Positions 46,401 through 54,100 of a stretch of DNA of 64,000 bases are shown here, piece after piece. The DNA comes from Symbiodinium natans. Its lineage: Eukaryota; Sar; Dinophyceae; Suessiales; Symbiodiniaceae. Under the pieces are notes generated by a model. It saw only the letters and a list, made by a program, of their open reading frames with translations, searched no databases and was not told the origin of the DNA. Location of the stretch: NCBI GenBank assembly GCA_905221605.1, contig CAJNDS010000724.1:788001-852000 (forward strand). The letters run 5' to 3'. Both the position numbers and the translations under genes were made by a program. Within the stretch, counting starts at the first letter, position 1, and each line of letters begins with the position of its first letter.

Positions 46401-49327
46401 GAGCCTCTGGGTGTAAGTAGGCTTCGGGTTTAGGGTTTAGGGTTTAGGCTTTAGGCTTTAGGCTTTAGGGTTTAGGGTTTAGGGTTTAGGGTTTAGGGTT
46501 TAGGGTTTAGGGTTTAGGGCTTTGGAAGTTTGAAGCTTAAGGTTTGGGGTTTGGGGTTTTGGGGTCTCAGGATCCAGAGTACGAATGAGCTAGACAGTCC
46601 AACACTTCTAGGGTTTCGGGTTTAGGGTTTAGGGTTTAGGGTTGAGGGGATTGGGGTTTAGGAATTTTTTGGGTGACCAAATGAACCCCAACAGAGTTTA
46701 TGGTTCATGTATTGTATGGCTTGGTGTCTCTTTAAGTAGTTTTTTTTTGCGGGTTCTTGTAAGGGTATCTGGGGGCTGCATTAAGGTATAAGGGTAACAG
46801 ATAAAGAGGCCACCGGCCTTCATAATTCATATACCTTAAGAGGAGTTATAGTAGCGTCGGGCCTTTTTTGTAGGGTTTAAGTTCTCTTACAAGTCCCGTG
46901 AAACCAAAAAGGGCACCCTTGTTATTCCTACTTTACTCTTGGGTCTATCCAATACCCTTAAGCCCTAAACCCGAAACAAGTCGTATAGGGTATGTGGCCC
47001 CAAGTTTAGGCTTCACGTGGTCCCCCAGGTTAAGGGCTGCTTTTCACTATTGCAGACGCTCATTGAGTGGGGCCCTACGCTGGCAGAATCGGAATAGTGA
47101 TGGTTAGCCTTTTTCAGTCTTTGGCTATGGCAGGAAAAAGGAAACAATTGTAGCGACTTCCACTTCTTACAAAGAGTTGTTGTACAAGAAGTTGTCTACA
47201 CAACCAACATCACTTAATAGGCCCCCCGATGTCCAGCACCCCCTAAAATCCTGGAAGCCCTAAACCCAAACCCCAAACCCCAAACCCTAAACCCTAAATC
47301 CCACTGGCTGCCAAGAACTGAAACCCCAGAAACCTTCCCTAAACCTACTTGGAGGTTCATGAGTACCTATAACCCCAAGAAAATTGCTGTGCTTATACAG
47401 TTCAATAGTTCAGGGTTGAGGGTTCTAAGTACAGTTCTCACCCCCAAGTATAACTGTGCTTAAAAGCCCGCCAAGTCCCCTAAGCAGCTTACAAGTAGAC
47501 TTTTTCAGTGGGATTATAAGTACCCATGAACCTCCAAGTATACACAAACTCCAAGTCTGCCTAGGCCCTCAACAGTAGTTCTGTTGGGCCCAGAGTTCTG
47601 GTTCGTGTACAGGAGGTTCACTAAGAAGGTAGCACCGAGAAGATGAACTGCAATAAGCCCCCAGAACTTCAGACCCAGGTCGAGACCCCACTCTTCATGG
47701 TCCTCGCATGAAGCAGCTGCCTGTTGCAAGAGCGGGCTTCCGCTGGTGTCGAGTTGAAGCTTTGTCAGTTCAGGGTTTAGGGTTTAGGGTTGAGGGTTTA
47801 GGGTTTAGGGTTTAGGGCTCAGGGCTTAGGGTTTGGAAAGTTAGGTTAGGGCACTTCGCCCTTTTCAAAACTGACGAGGGGGAGCATCGGGGCTTGGGTT
47901 TTCCTCTGCGCAGCGGAGCTGTTTTTCCTGTCGGTGGTACAGGTTGTACGCGGACTGTTGAGGGCCTAGGCAGACTTGGAGTTTGAGTATACTTGGAGGT
48001 GCTTCTTAAGCGTTTAGGCTAAGATTCCGTCCTGCATGCACTTTGGCGCCAGCGCGTGGATCCCGTGATGCATAGAAACTTGAATTTCGCCCTGTGGCCT
48101 CTGATTCTGAGCCTACAGCCTACAGGCAGACTCGACATCAAGTAAGGACCATATAGGTCAAAAGCCCTGAACTCGGTAGGCCCTGAGGACATGTCATATT
48201 TTCCCTTATTGGGTTTAAGAGGATCATATACAAGAATATTTTTCAGGGGGCCTTAGGGCCATCCTCGTGAACTTCGAACCCCTGAACCCTCTAAACCCTA
48301 AACCTTCAGCCATCAGAAATCTAGATTTACCTCTATGTAAACCCTATAACAGACCCTCAGCGGTCACCCTAAACCCTAGACCATAGACCCGAGACCCTAA
48401 ACCCTAAACCCTAAACCCTAAACCCTAAACCCTAAACCCTAAACCCTAAACCCTACACCCTACACCCTACACCCTACACCCTAAACCCTAAACCCTAAAC
48501 CCTAAACCCTAAACCCTAAACCCTAGGCTGCTGGAGTGGGTGGCGGCTGGTGAGATCCGACCCCACATCTCGCATGAGTTTCCCGTGGAGGCTTGCAGCT
48601 GAACAGACTTCAGCCTTCGGAGTCGGTTGCCTTTCCTTAGCCTTTCCTTACAGGATTTAACTAAATGAATAAATATATATATATATACATGTATATGTAT
48701 ATATCTATACATGTTATATACATATGTGTATATGAACAAGTATATGCATACTACATATGTATATGTTATAACTGTATACATTCTAGTAATACTATATACC
48801 TGGGCTGATAGTAGGGCCTATGAGCTTTAGGGAGTCAGGGCTTAGAGTTTCGGGTTCAAGACAGAGCTGCGCTGCCCCTGTGTGGCACCCCCTACATCTC
48901 GGTACCCCCCAGCGTAGGCTTGCGGTGGAAACTCCTGGCGGTTGCGCCTCATGCTGTCCTCCCCCTCGAAAAATCAGACGGGTAGGGTTGAGGGTTTAGG
49001 GTTTAGGGTTTAGGGTTTAGGGTTTAGGGTTTAGGGTTTAGGGTTTAGGGTTTAGGGTTTAGGGGTTGAGGGGTTGAGGGGTTGAGGGGTTGAGGGGTTG
49101 AGGGGTTGAGGGGTTTAGGGTTCAGGGTTTAGGGTTTAGGGTTTAGGGGTTTAGGGTTTACCGTGCTCCACAAAGCCTGAAGCCAACCCTGAAGCCCGGA
49201 AGCCCGGGAAACTGCGAACTGCAAAGCGAAACCATGCCAGGACGTGCAGGAGGCATTCCGGACCGTGCTCGAGCGCCGGGTCATTGGCAAGGCCGTCGTC
49301 ACCTTCGCCCAGGCCAGCAAGCTTTGA
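34787..49327 (+). CDS. NADPH:quinone oxidoreductase (MDR superfamily, zinc-free), about 15-16 exons
   Basis: Predicted soluble NADPH-dependent quinone reductase. Exons read in one frame: 35407-35466, 37528-37613, 38120-38189, 39221-39268, 40065-40123, 40627-40696, 41907-41936, 42857-42898, 43243-43302, 44763-44816, 45014-45083, 45795-45925, 46317-46396, 48527-48590 and 49241-49327 (TGA). They sum to 1,011 nt, 336 codons plus stop, the usual size of the family. Visible family landmarks in order: VHAAAVNFPDLLM, then GYQYRPQLPYTPGTEAAG spanning a junction, the dinucleotide-binding NGATGGVGLAAVQ, VDVVFDTIGGE, ALIKGLTIMGCRAGE, and the C-terminal RRVIGKAVVTF. No zinc-ligand cysteine block is seen, as expected for the quinone reductase branch. 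The start codon is uncertain: 34787-34837 (MPITAAGPGRIP...) joins in phase but has no homology support. Introns hold telomere-like arrays and MITEs. Confidence 0.92.
35407..35466 (+). CDS. Quinone oxidoreductase exon: N-terminal strand
   Basis: Acceptor ggttag; reads VVVEALGASLSEGILQLRLQ, matching the family's first beta strand and turn. The phase-0 end at CAG implies a GA donor (gaacag); a GC donor two codons earlier (phase 2) would break the frame with the next exon. A TTTAGGG array begins about 16 nt downstream. Confidence 0.7.
36351..36453 (+). repeat. TTTAGGG array in a quinone oxidoreductase intron
   Basis: About 14 near-perfect heptamers. Confidence 0.92.
37528..37613 (+). CDS. Quinone oxidoreductase exon: NFPDLLM motif
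   Basis: Acceptor gtag; reads ELKMAQVIIEVHAAAVNF then PDLLMTCGGY. It ends in phase 2 before a GC donor, so that CA joins G of the next exon to give the Gln of the GYQY motif. This join exactly reproduces the family sequence. Confidence 0.9.
37670..37755 (+). repeat. TTTAGGG array in the 5' part of an intron
   Basis: About 12 heptamers starting some 55 nt after the GC donor at 37614; the same intron ends with CCCTAAA units. Confidence 0.92.
38120..38189 (+). CDS. Quinone oxidoreductase exon: PGTEAAG motif
   Basis: Acceptor gtcag; reads YRPQLPYTPGTEAAG then IIRAVGQQ. It has a GT donor after CAG. The GxE of PGTE is the conserved position of the family. The splice junction is repeated about 100 nt downstream, beyond a TTTAGGG array. 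Confidence 0.9.
39221..39268 (+). CDS. Quinone oxidoreductase exon: VKGLSEGQQVMV
   Basis: Forty-eight nt, phase 0 at both ends. Acceptor ggcag, GC donor after GAG. It corresponds to the family region 'V.G...GD.V', with GQQV where GDRV is usual. Confidence 0.88.
39547..39650. repeat. MITE-like family A, intact copy
   Basis: Full inverted-repeat element of about 104 nt in the quinone oxidoreductase intron downstream of 39268. It serves as the uninterrupted reference for the split copy. Confidence 0.8.
39729..39790. repeat. MITE-like family B, left half
   Basis: Identical to the first 60 nt of the copy at 13491, then breaks off. Confidence 0.75.
40065..40123 (+). CDS. Quinone oxidoreductase exon: CMASWLTAPAAAC
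   Basis: Acceptor ccccag lies directly at the end of a CCCTAAA array. GT donor, phase 2. It matches the segment where the family has a Gly-rich turn followed by 'E..v.p.....lP'. Confidence 0.87.
40627..40696 (+). CDS. Quinone oxidoreductase exon: AFSVAFSTAFHCL
   Basis: Acceptor ccagag, whose G completes Arg from the previous exon. It reads LSLQEGAAFSVAFSTAFHCL and ends VER before a GC donor in phase 0. It matches the hinge helix leading to the nucleotide-binding domain. Confidence 0.9.
41720..41848 (-). repeat. CCCTAAA array in the 3' part of an intron
   Basis: Begins with CCCTACA variants, then about 13 CCCTAAA heptamers, ending about 60 nt before the 30-nt microexon. Confidence 0.92.
41907..41936 (+). 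CDS. Quinone oxidoreductase 30-nt microexon (AHTTAADCVL)
   Basis: Ten codons between acceptor tcaag and a GC donor, phase 0 at both ends. It supplies the strand just before the dinucleotide-binding loop. The exon is inferred because it exactly bridges its neighbours; an alternative acceptor at 41901 would shift the frame. Confidence 0.8.
41949..42040 (+). repeat. TTTAGGG array directly after the 30-nt microexon
   Basis: Starts 12 nt downstream of the GC donor. With 41720-41848 it brackets the microexon between complementary arrays. Confidence 0.92.
42208..42560 (+). repeat. TTTAGGGG octamer array, about 350 nt
   Basis: The longest array in the window. Mostly TTTAGGGG with a sub-block of TGTAGGGG (near 42454-42490), indicating expansion of sub-variants. 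Confidence 0.95.
42664..42740. repeat. MITE-like family A, half copy
   Basis: Left end and centre only; ends at the TATAATCCCTAT core. Confidence 0.65.
42857..42898 (+). CDS. Quinone oxidoreductase 42-nt exon: dinucleotide-binding loop
   Basis: Reads VNGATGGVGLAAVQ, the glycine-rich NADPH-binding loop of MDR quinone reductases. Acceptor ctgag, GC donor after CAG, phase 0 at both ends. Confidence 0.93.
43243..43302 (+). CDS. Quinone oxidoreductase exon: VARALKCRKIIATGRGREKL
   Basis: Sixty nt, acceptor gtcag, GC donor after CTC. It is the second strand of the Rossmann fold; the Arg-rich end (GRGREKL) is where these enzymes contact the NADPH 2'-phosphate. An ATG/GAT trinucleotide repeat follows in the intron. 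Confidence 0.9.
43360..43465 (+). repeat. ATG/GAT trinucleotide repeat
   Basis: About 35 imperfect units inside the quinone oxidoreductase intron after 43302. Confidence 0.92.
43973..44105. repeat. Family I element split by CCCTAAA units
   Basis: Matches the reverse complement of 57575-57675 on both sides of an insertion at about 44031-44071. Confidence 0.78.
44342..44464. repeat. MITE-like family B, intact copy nested in family C
   Basis: Reverse orientation relative to 13491, with perfect ends. It lies inside a family C element spanning about 44251-44494. Confidence 0.82.
44763..44816 (+). CDS. Quinone oxidoreductase exon: LGATCCLDL
   Basis: Acceptor ccccag; reads AVVARLGATCCLDLEAEW. The 'LGA...D' motif is standard for the family. 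The 3' end could be after GAG (GC donor), GCT (GA donor) or TGG (GT donor); all keep phase 0, so one or two residues are uncertain. Confidence 0.85.
45014..45083 (+). CDS. Quinone oxidoreductase exon: ALKAETGGQG
   Basis: Acceptor gtag. Reads PPNVALPEEVTLAQAL then KAETGGQG, with the last Gly completed across the junction. GC donor, phase 1. Matches the family's '...v.. .TgG.GvDvv' segment. Confidence 0.9.
45388..45463 (-). repeat. CCCTAAA array
   Basis: About ten heptamers in the intron between the TGGQG and VDVVF exons, opposite in orientation to the TTTAGGG array at 45117-45182 of the same intron. Confidence 0.92.
45795..45925 (+). CDS. Quinone oxidoreductase exon: VDVVFDTIGGE
   Basis: The longest exon of the gene. 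Acceptor cccag; reads VDVVFDTIGGEVFDESLRG then ARVLVVGFASG and HPSIRANY. Ending at TAT gives a GA donor and the expected ANY-ALIKG join; ending one codon later would use a GC donor and add an Asp. Confidence 0.93.
46317..46396 (+). CDS. Quinone oxidoreductase exon: ALIKGLTIMGCRAGE
   Basis: Acceptor gcgag (an earlier AG at 46308 is possible). Reads ALIKGLTIMGCRAGESVRRA. The 3' end is placed at a GC donor in phase 2 so that it joins LLEWVAAG; other donors within 15 nt are possible. Confidence 0.88.
47344..47544. repeat. MITE-like family C, longest copy
   Basis: About 200 nt with ACTTGGAGGTTCATG ends; the interior is diverged. Confidence 0.75.
48195..48275. repeat. Family H short dispersed element
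   Basis: TTTTCCCTTATTGGGTTTAA through TTTTCAGGGGGCCTTAGGG. Related blocks are at about 5865-5945, 20920-21105 and 25555-25652. Confidence 0.6.
48395..48525 (-). repeat. CCCTAAA array ending at a 3' splice site
   Basis: About 18 units with four CCCTACA variants. The final unit, CCCTAG, is the acceptor of the exon at 48527. Confidence 0.93.
48527..48590 (+). CDS. Quinone oxidoreductase exon: LLEWVAAGEIRPHISHEFP
   Basis: The acceptor AG is formed by a CCCTAG variant of the telomere heptamer. Reads LLEWVAAGEIRPHISHEFP plus VE, GC donor after GAG. It matches the family's 'G.i.P.....f.l' segment. Confidence 0.92.
49000..49155 (+). repeat. TTTAGGG array with GGGGTTGA octamers
   Basis: About nine heptamers, then seven GGGGTTGA units, then heptamers again. 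Confidence 0.92.
49241..49327 (+). CDS. Quinone oxidoreductase terminal exon
   Basis: Acceptor gccag; reads DVQEAFRTVLERRVIGKAVV then TFAQASKL and TGA. The 'R.v.GK.V' ending is diagnostic of quinone reductases. Confidence 0.94.
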   Translation, partial: DVQEAFRTVLERRVIGKAVVTFAQASKL

Positions 49328-51156
49328 CACGGCTGGCCTTGGAGCTTCTCGCACAGAACCCCGGCACCGATGCCGAAGACCACCAGCGCGAACAAGATGA
49401 AGAGGCCGAGTCACCTGTTGTGGTTCCCAGCAGCTGGGGACCGAAGGGTGATGGAAGCAGAAAATCGGAAGCAGCTGTGGACGAGGACAAGTGCCTTCCC
49501 GGAGCAAGTCTTCTCCCAACCCGCACCACCTTCCAGGATGGGCTATATTAGGCCTTGTAGTCCCCTATGAATGGCCTTTTTTTAAGGGTTTATAATGTGT
49601 AATAGGCCATCCTGGTTTTCAGTGCAAGATGCACAGGACAAGAAGTTTCCGCTCCAGGTGAAAGGCCGTAGCTGCAGCTGAGGCCGCGGCCACTTCACGT
49701 CGTTGCGTAGAACAGACTTCACGCACCGGCCAGCGAGAGAGTGCGAAAAGGAAGGATGCGCACGACAAGAAATATTGACTACTTTCAGTTGCTGTACCTG
49801 GCAACCCTAAACCCTAAACCCTCAACCCTAAACCTAAAATCGTCCAAGATGGCAAGATGTCAAAGACTCCGGACACCACGGAAACGTTGCCACGTTGATT
49901 GTAACTTACACTGCTGATTTGACTGATTCAACCCTGTAGCTACTTAAGACCTAGCCCCTTGGATGTTGTGTTCCAGACGGCATTGAAGATTCTTCCAAGC
50001 AGGGTGGCCTGAATACAATGGCTTCAGTGTTTTATCAGGGCACGGCTGCACACATTGCGCGGTCTCGGTGTGTATCCTGCGGTAGGTCAACTACTCAGAG
50101 GTGCAAGCAGCACATGCACCTCCCCTCCCCCCCAAAACCACAGCCGACAGGTCCCGAAATCCTAAAGGCCCAGGCCTTTCCGCCCCCGAAGGCCCTGTTG
50201 CAACAACCGTCCATTGGGTCGTAGGATTGGGGGTAGGATTCTTTATAATACTCCTATAAGCCTTGAAGTCTAAACCCGTGGGGACGACATGAACCCTAAA
50301 CGGGTTTAGGGTGCATATACCTTCGTAGGAATTATAGCAATATATAGGGTAAACCCTAAACCCTAAACCCTAAACCCCAATTTTAGGGTTCATGTGGTCC
50401 CCAAGGACCCCAGTAGGGAAGTAATGCCCTATTACGGACATATAGCCGGCTTGAGATCCTCAAGCCCCCACCAAAGGGTTTAGGGTTTAGGGTTTAGGGT
50501 TTAGGGTCGACATCCCATGTACAAAAAACCCCGGCCGGCAGCCTCTTCACCCGCTCTGGTCTACCCAGTTTAGGCCCTTCATGAAATCTAGGTTTTCGCG
50601 TCATGAATACCACAAACCCTAACCCTAACCCCCCCTCCAAAAAAAAAAAAACCTATAACCCCCCCCCCCCCCCCCAAAAAAAACCAAAAAAGTCAGGAGG
50701 AGGCGATACTTCTCGCCCTGGCAGAGGAATCCTCGTCCAGTGCTGCGGCCCGCCAGGGAGGGTTAGGGGGGGGGCGGGTTTTGGCCCCTTTGTGTGAAGC
50801 ATCTTAAAATTAAACGTAAATGCCCCGAAATCCCCTAAGGAAGCCGCGAACCCAAGATAGACCTAAATACCCTAACCTGCCCTAAATCCTGAATAAGCCG
50901 CAAATAGGGTTTAGGGTTTAGGGTTTAGGGTTTATAGGGTTTAGGGTTTAGGGTTTCATCAACTCTTAATTTCCCGAAATCAGGGCCGCGAGGCCCGTAT
51001 TGGGTTGGTTGCAGGGGGCAGAAGGTCACCAGACGGTTCCCAACCTCCAGTTCATGTACGTTGGGATTTAAGGTTTAGGGTTTAGGGTTTAGGGTTTAGG
51101 GCTTAGGGTATTTAGGGCATTTAGGGTTTAGGCCTTTTTACACGACCTAGGTCCAG
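49328..51156. other. Downstream of the quinone oxidoreductase stop: no assignable gene
   Basis: Contains the 3' flank, a few TTTAGGG and CCCTAAA units, poly-C near 50660 and two weak open stretches (49340-49550, 50018-50224). The acidic frame at 49340-49550 could be an exon of another gene, but no splice context supports it. Confidence 0.5.
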
Positions 51157-54100
51157 GCGTTCCGGGGCAGTGCAGATCATGTTTCGTTCTACAAGGGTTT
51201 TATAGCCCTCAACCCTACAAACCGTAAACATATTTTAAATTTGGGGCCTGCATGAGACTTTCAAAGGCCTGTACGGTGGCTGGGTGGGGCTTGGGTATCA
51301 TGTGGAGCCTGCGGAGGGCTCCACCGAGGTTTAAGGGTTTGGGGGTGGTTTTGGGGTTAGGGTTTAGGTTTAGGGTTTAGGGTTTAGGGTTTAGGGTTTA
51401 GGGTTACTGGACTCGGGGGGAAGGGTTGATTGTTTACAGGGGTTGGGGGGTTTGGGGGTTTCGAGTTTAGGGTCGGTGGGTGGGGGGGGAGGGGGGGGGG
51501 GACTAGACGCCCAGTTCTAGGTCCTTCAAAGAGGCTCTTCAACGTTTATGGCCAGTGCGAATCTCCAACTCTGCGCGTATACTCCATCTTTCAAGCATTC
51601 CCCAGACTTCGGCTTACCCTAAACCCCAAACCCCAAACCCCAAACCCCAAACCCCAAACCCCAAACCCCAAACCCCAAACCCGAACCCCTAAACCCTAAA
51701 CCGCCTAAACCCTACAAACCCTAAACCCCAAACCTCAAACCCCAAACCCTAAACCCTAAACCCTAAACCCTATTTCGGCTTACCCTAAACCCAAAACCCC
51801 AAACCCCAAACTTGTGGGTCCGGGTTCTGCCGTAGGCAGCGCGGCCACTTGCGGAAGCCGTGCTTCAGCTCCTGAGGCCGTGACTTCGGACTTCTAGGGT
51901 TTAGGGTTTAGGGTTTAGGGTTTAGGGTTTAGGGTTTAGGGTTTAGGGTTTAGGGTTTGGGGTTTGGGGTTTAGGGGTTAGGGGTTTAGGGCTTAGGGTT
52001 TGGGGTTTAGGGTTTGGGGTTTCAGGGGTTAGGGTTTGGGTTTTCCACCCCCCGCCCTCGAAACGCAAAGCTCCATAAATCTCAAAACAGGCCTCAGGGT
52101 TGGGGATTTGCGGGGCTTTGATGGGATCTTGGGTTTCTCAATAGGGTTTAGGGTTCAGGGTTGGTGGGGAGGGCATCCCCATAACAAGGATACAGTTGGG
52201 GGGGTGTGCAGAGAAGGAAGTTGCTGACTCCTGGGCCGCCATTGAGAAGGTTTTCGAGGATAATTATGAGACGCGGTCAAAATCACCGCTTCCCGATTTT
52301 AGTAGAGGGGTTTTTGTTGCACCAAAAACGCCGAGGATCGATAGGGGACGCGCAATACGATAGGGTAAAACTCCGGTAGGTGAAAACATGGAAAACGATA
52401 GGGGACGCACAAATGCAAAACCAAGCAAGGCTTAAACAAGTAATTTTGACGCCGACTCATATGGAACTATTTTAACCCCAACCTAACCCCAAACCCTAAA
52501 CCCTGTACGTACCCTAAACCCTATAAACCCTAAACCCCCCAACAGGCAGGCCCGGATTCGGATGGACGACGTCGAGGCGCGGCCTAATCGACGCTTGCGT
52601 CCGCCCGCGCACGGGCACTTGGGTTTCGGGTCTAGGGTTCAGGGCGTCCAGGGTTTAGGGTTTAGAGTTTAGGGGCTTGACTAGGACCCAATGTAGGCCC
52701 CTCATCCCCTTTTTCTTAAGGGTCTAGAATCCCTTAGAAGCCCTTCTAAACCAAAAAGGCACTTTTTTTTCCCCAGGTTACTCTTGTGTCTAGTTGAATT
52801 TCACTGCTTAGGGCTTCATAAAGGGTTTAGGAGGTTTAGAGGTTTAGGGTTCACAGGGTTCATAGGGTTTAGGGTTCAGGGACAGTGACACACTCCCACT
52901 TGTGGCCCTCTGGCAGTCTAAAGTTTTAGACATGTAGGGTGAACCCTAAACCCTACACCCCACCAGTTTGAGGTTGAGTGTTTTGTTCGGGGGATGCTAG
53001 GCAGGCCGATTGAATATTCATGCTGCGTTCCCTTCCACTTCTAGGGCCTAAGGGGATCCTAAACCCTGAACCTAATCATCACTTGCTGACCCCCTCTAGA
53101 GCACAAGCCAAAAGCGTCATGCGAACGCCCCAAGCCAAAAGTCTGTCCTTCGGAGGTTTAAGGTTTTTTTGATTTGGTTTTACTAGAGCGCCCCCTCCCC
53201 CCCCTCCTCTCCCCCCCTCCCCCNNNNNNNNNNNNNNNNNNNNNNNNNNNNNNNNNNNNNNNNNNNNNNNNNNNNNNNNNNNNNNNNNNNNNNNNNNNNN
53301 NNNNNNNNNNNNNNNNNNNNNNNCCCCCCCCCCCCATGGTATCCCCCCCCCCCCCCAAGTCTACTCTACGGTCCCTAAACCCTAACCCTAAACCCTAAAC
53401 CCTAAACCCTAAAACCTAAACCCTAACCCTAAACCCTAAACCTTAAGTCTTAAACCTTAAACCCTAAACCCTAAAACCCTGAACCCTAAACCCTAACCCT
53501 AAAACCAACCCCCAACCACACCACAGGTGGGGGGGGGGGGATCATCTTAGTACCCCATCCGCGCGTTAAACCCTAAAGCCTAAACCCTAAACCCTAAACC
53601 CTAAGACCCTAAACCGTAAACCCTAAACCCTAAACCCTAAAACCCTAAAACCCTAAACCCTAAACCCTAAACCCTAAAACCCTAAAACCCTAAAACCAAC
53701 CGCCAACCACACCACAGGGGGGTGGGTGGGGGGGGTTCCATTTGGGGGGGGCTTGGGGGCCCGCCGGTATGGTTCAAGCGTCGAGCGGTCCTGGCCCCCC
53801 CCCCCCCCTGAATCATCTATGGTTGTGCACTGTGCCTGTTCCGCCCCCCACCCCCCCAGGTATCCCCCCCATGGGTCTACAGTCCTCCCCTACACCACTC
53901 CTAAACCTACCACCCGAAACCCTAAAACCCTAAACCCTAAACACCTAAACCCCTAAACAAACCCCTAAAACCCCTAACCTAAGCCCTACATACTCGTAAA
54001 CCTAAAACCCCTACCCCTAACCCTAGCGGGGGGGGGGGTGCCGTGGTGGTGGTGGTGGTCCCGTGGTCCTGTGGTGGTGGTCCGTGGTGGTGGTTCGTGG

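Noticed and set aside
49129-49529. Minus-strand frames with a hydrophobic segment opposite the quinone oxidoreductase terminal exon
   Set aside because: The hydrophobicity mirrors the + strand codons; no family match and every recognised exon here is on the + strand.
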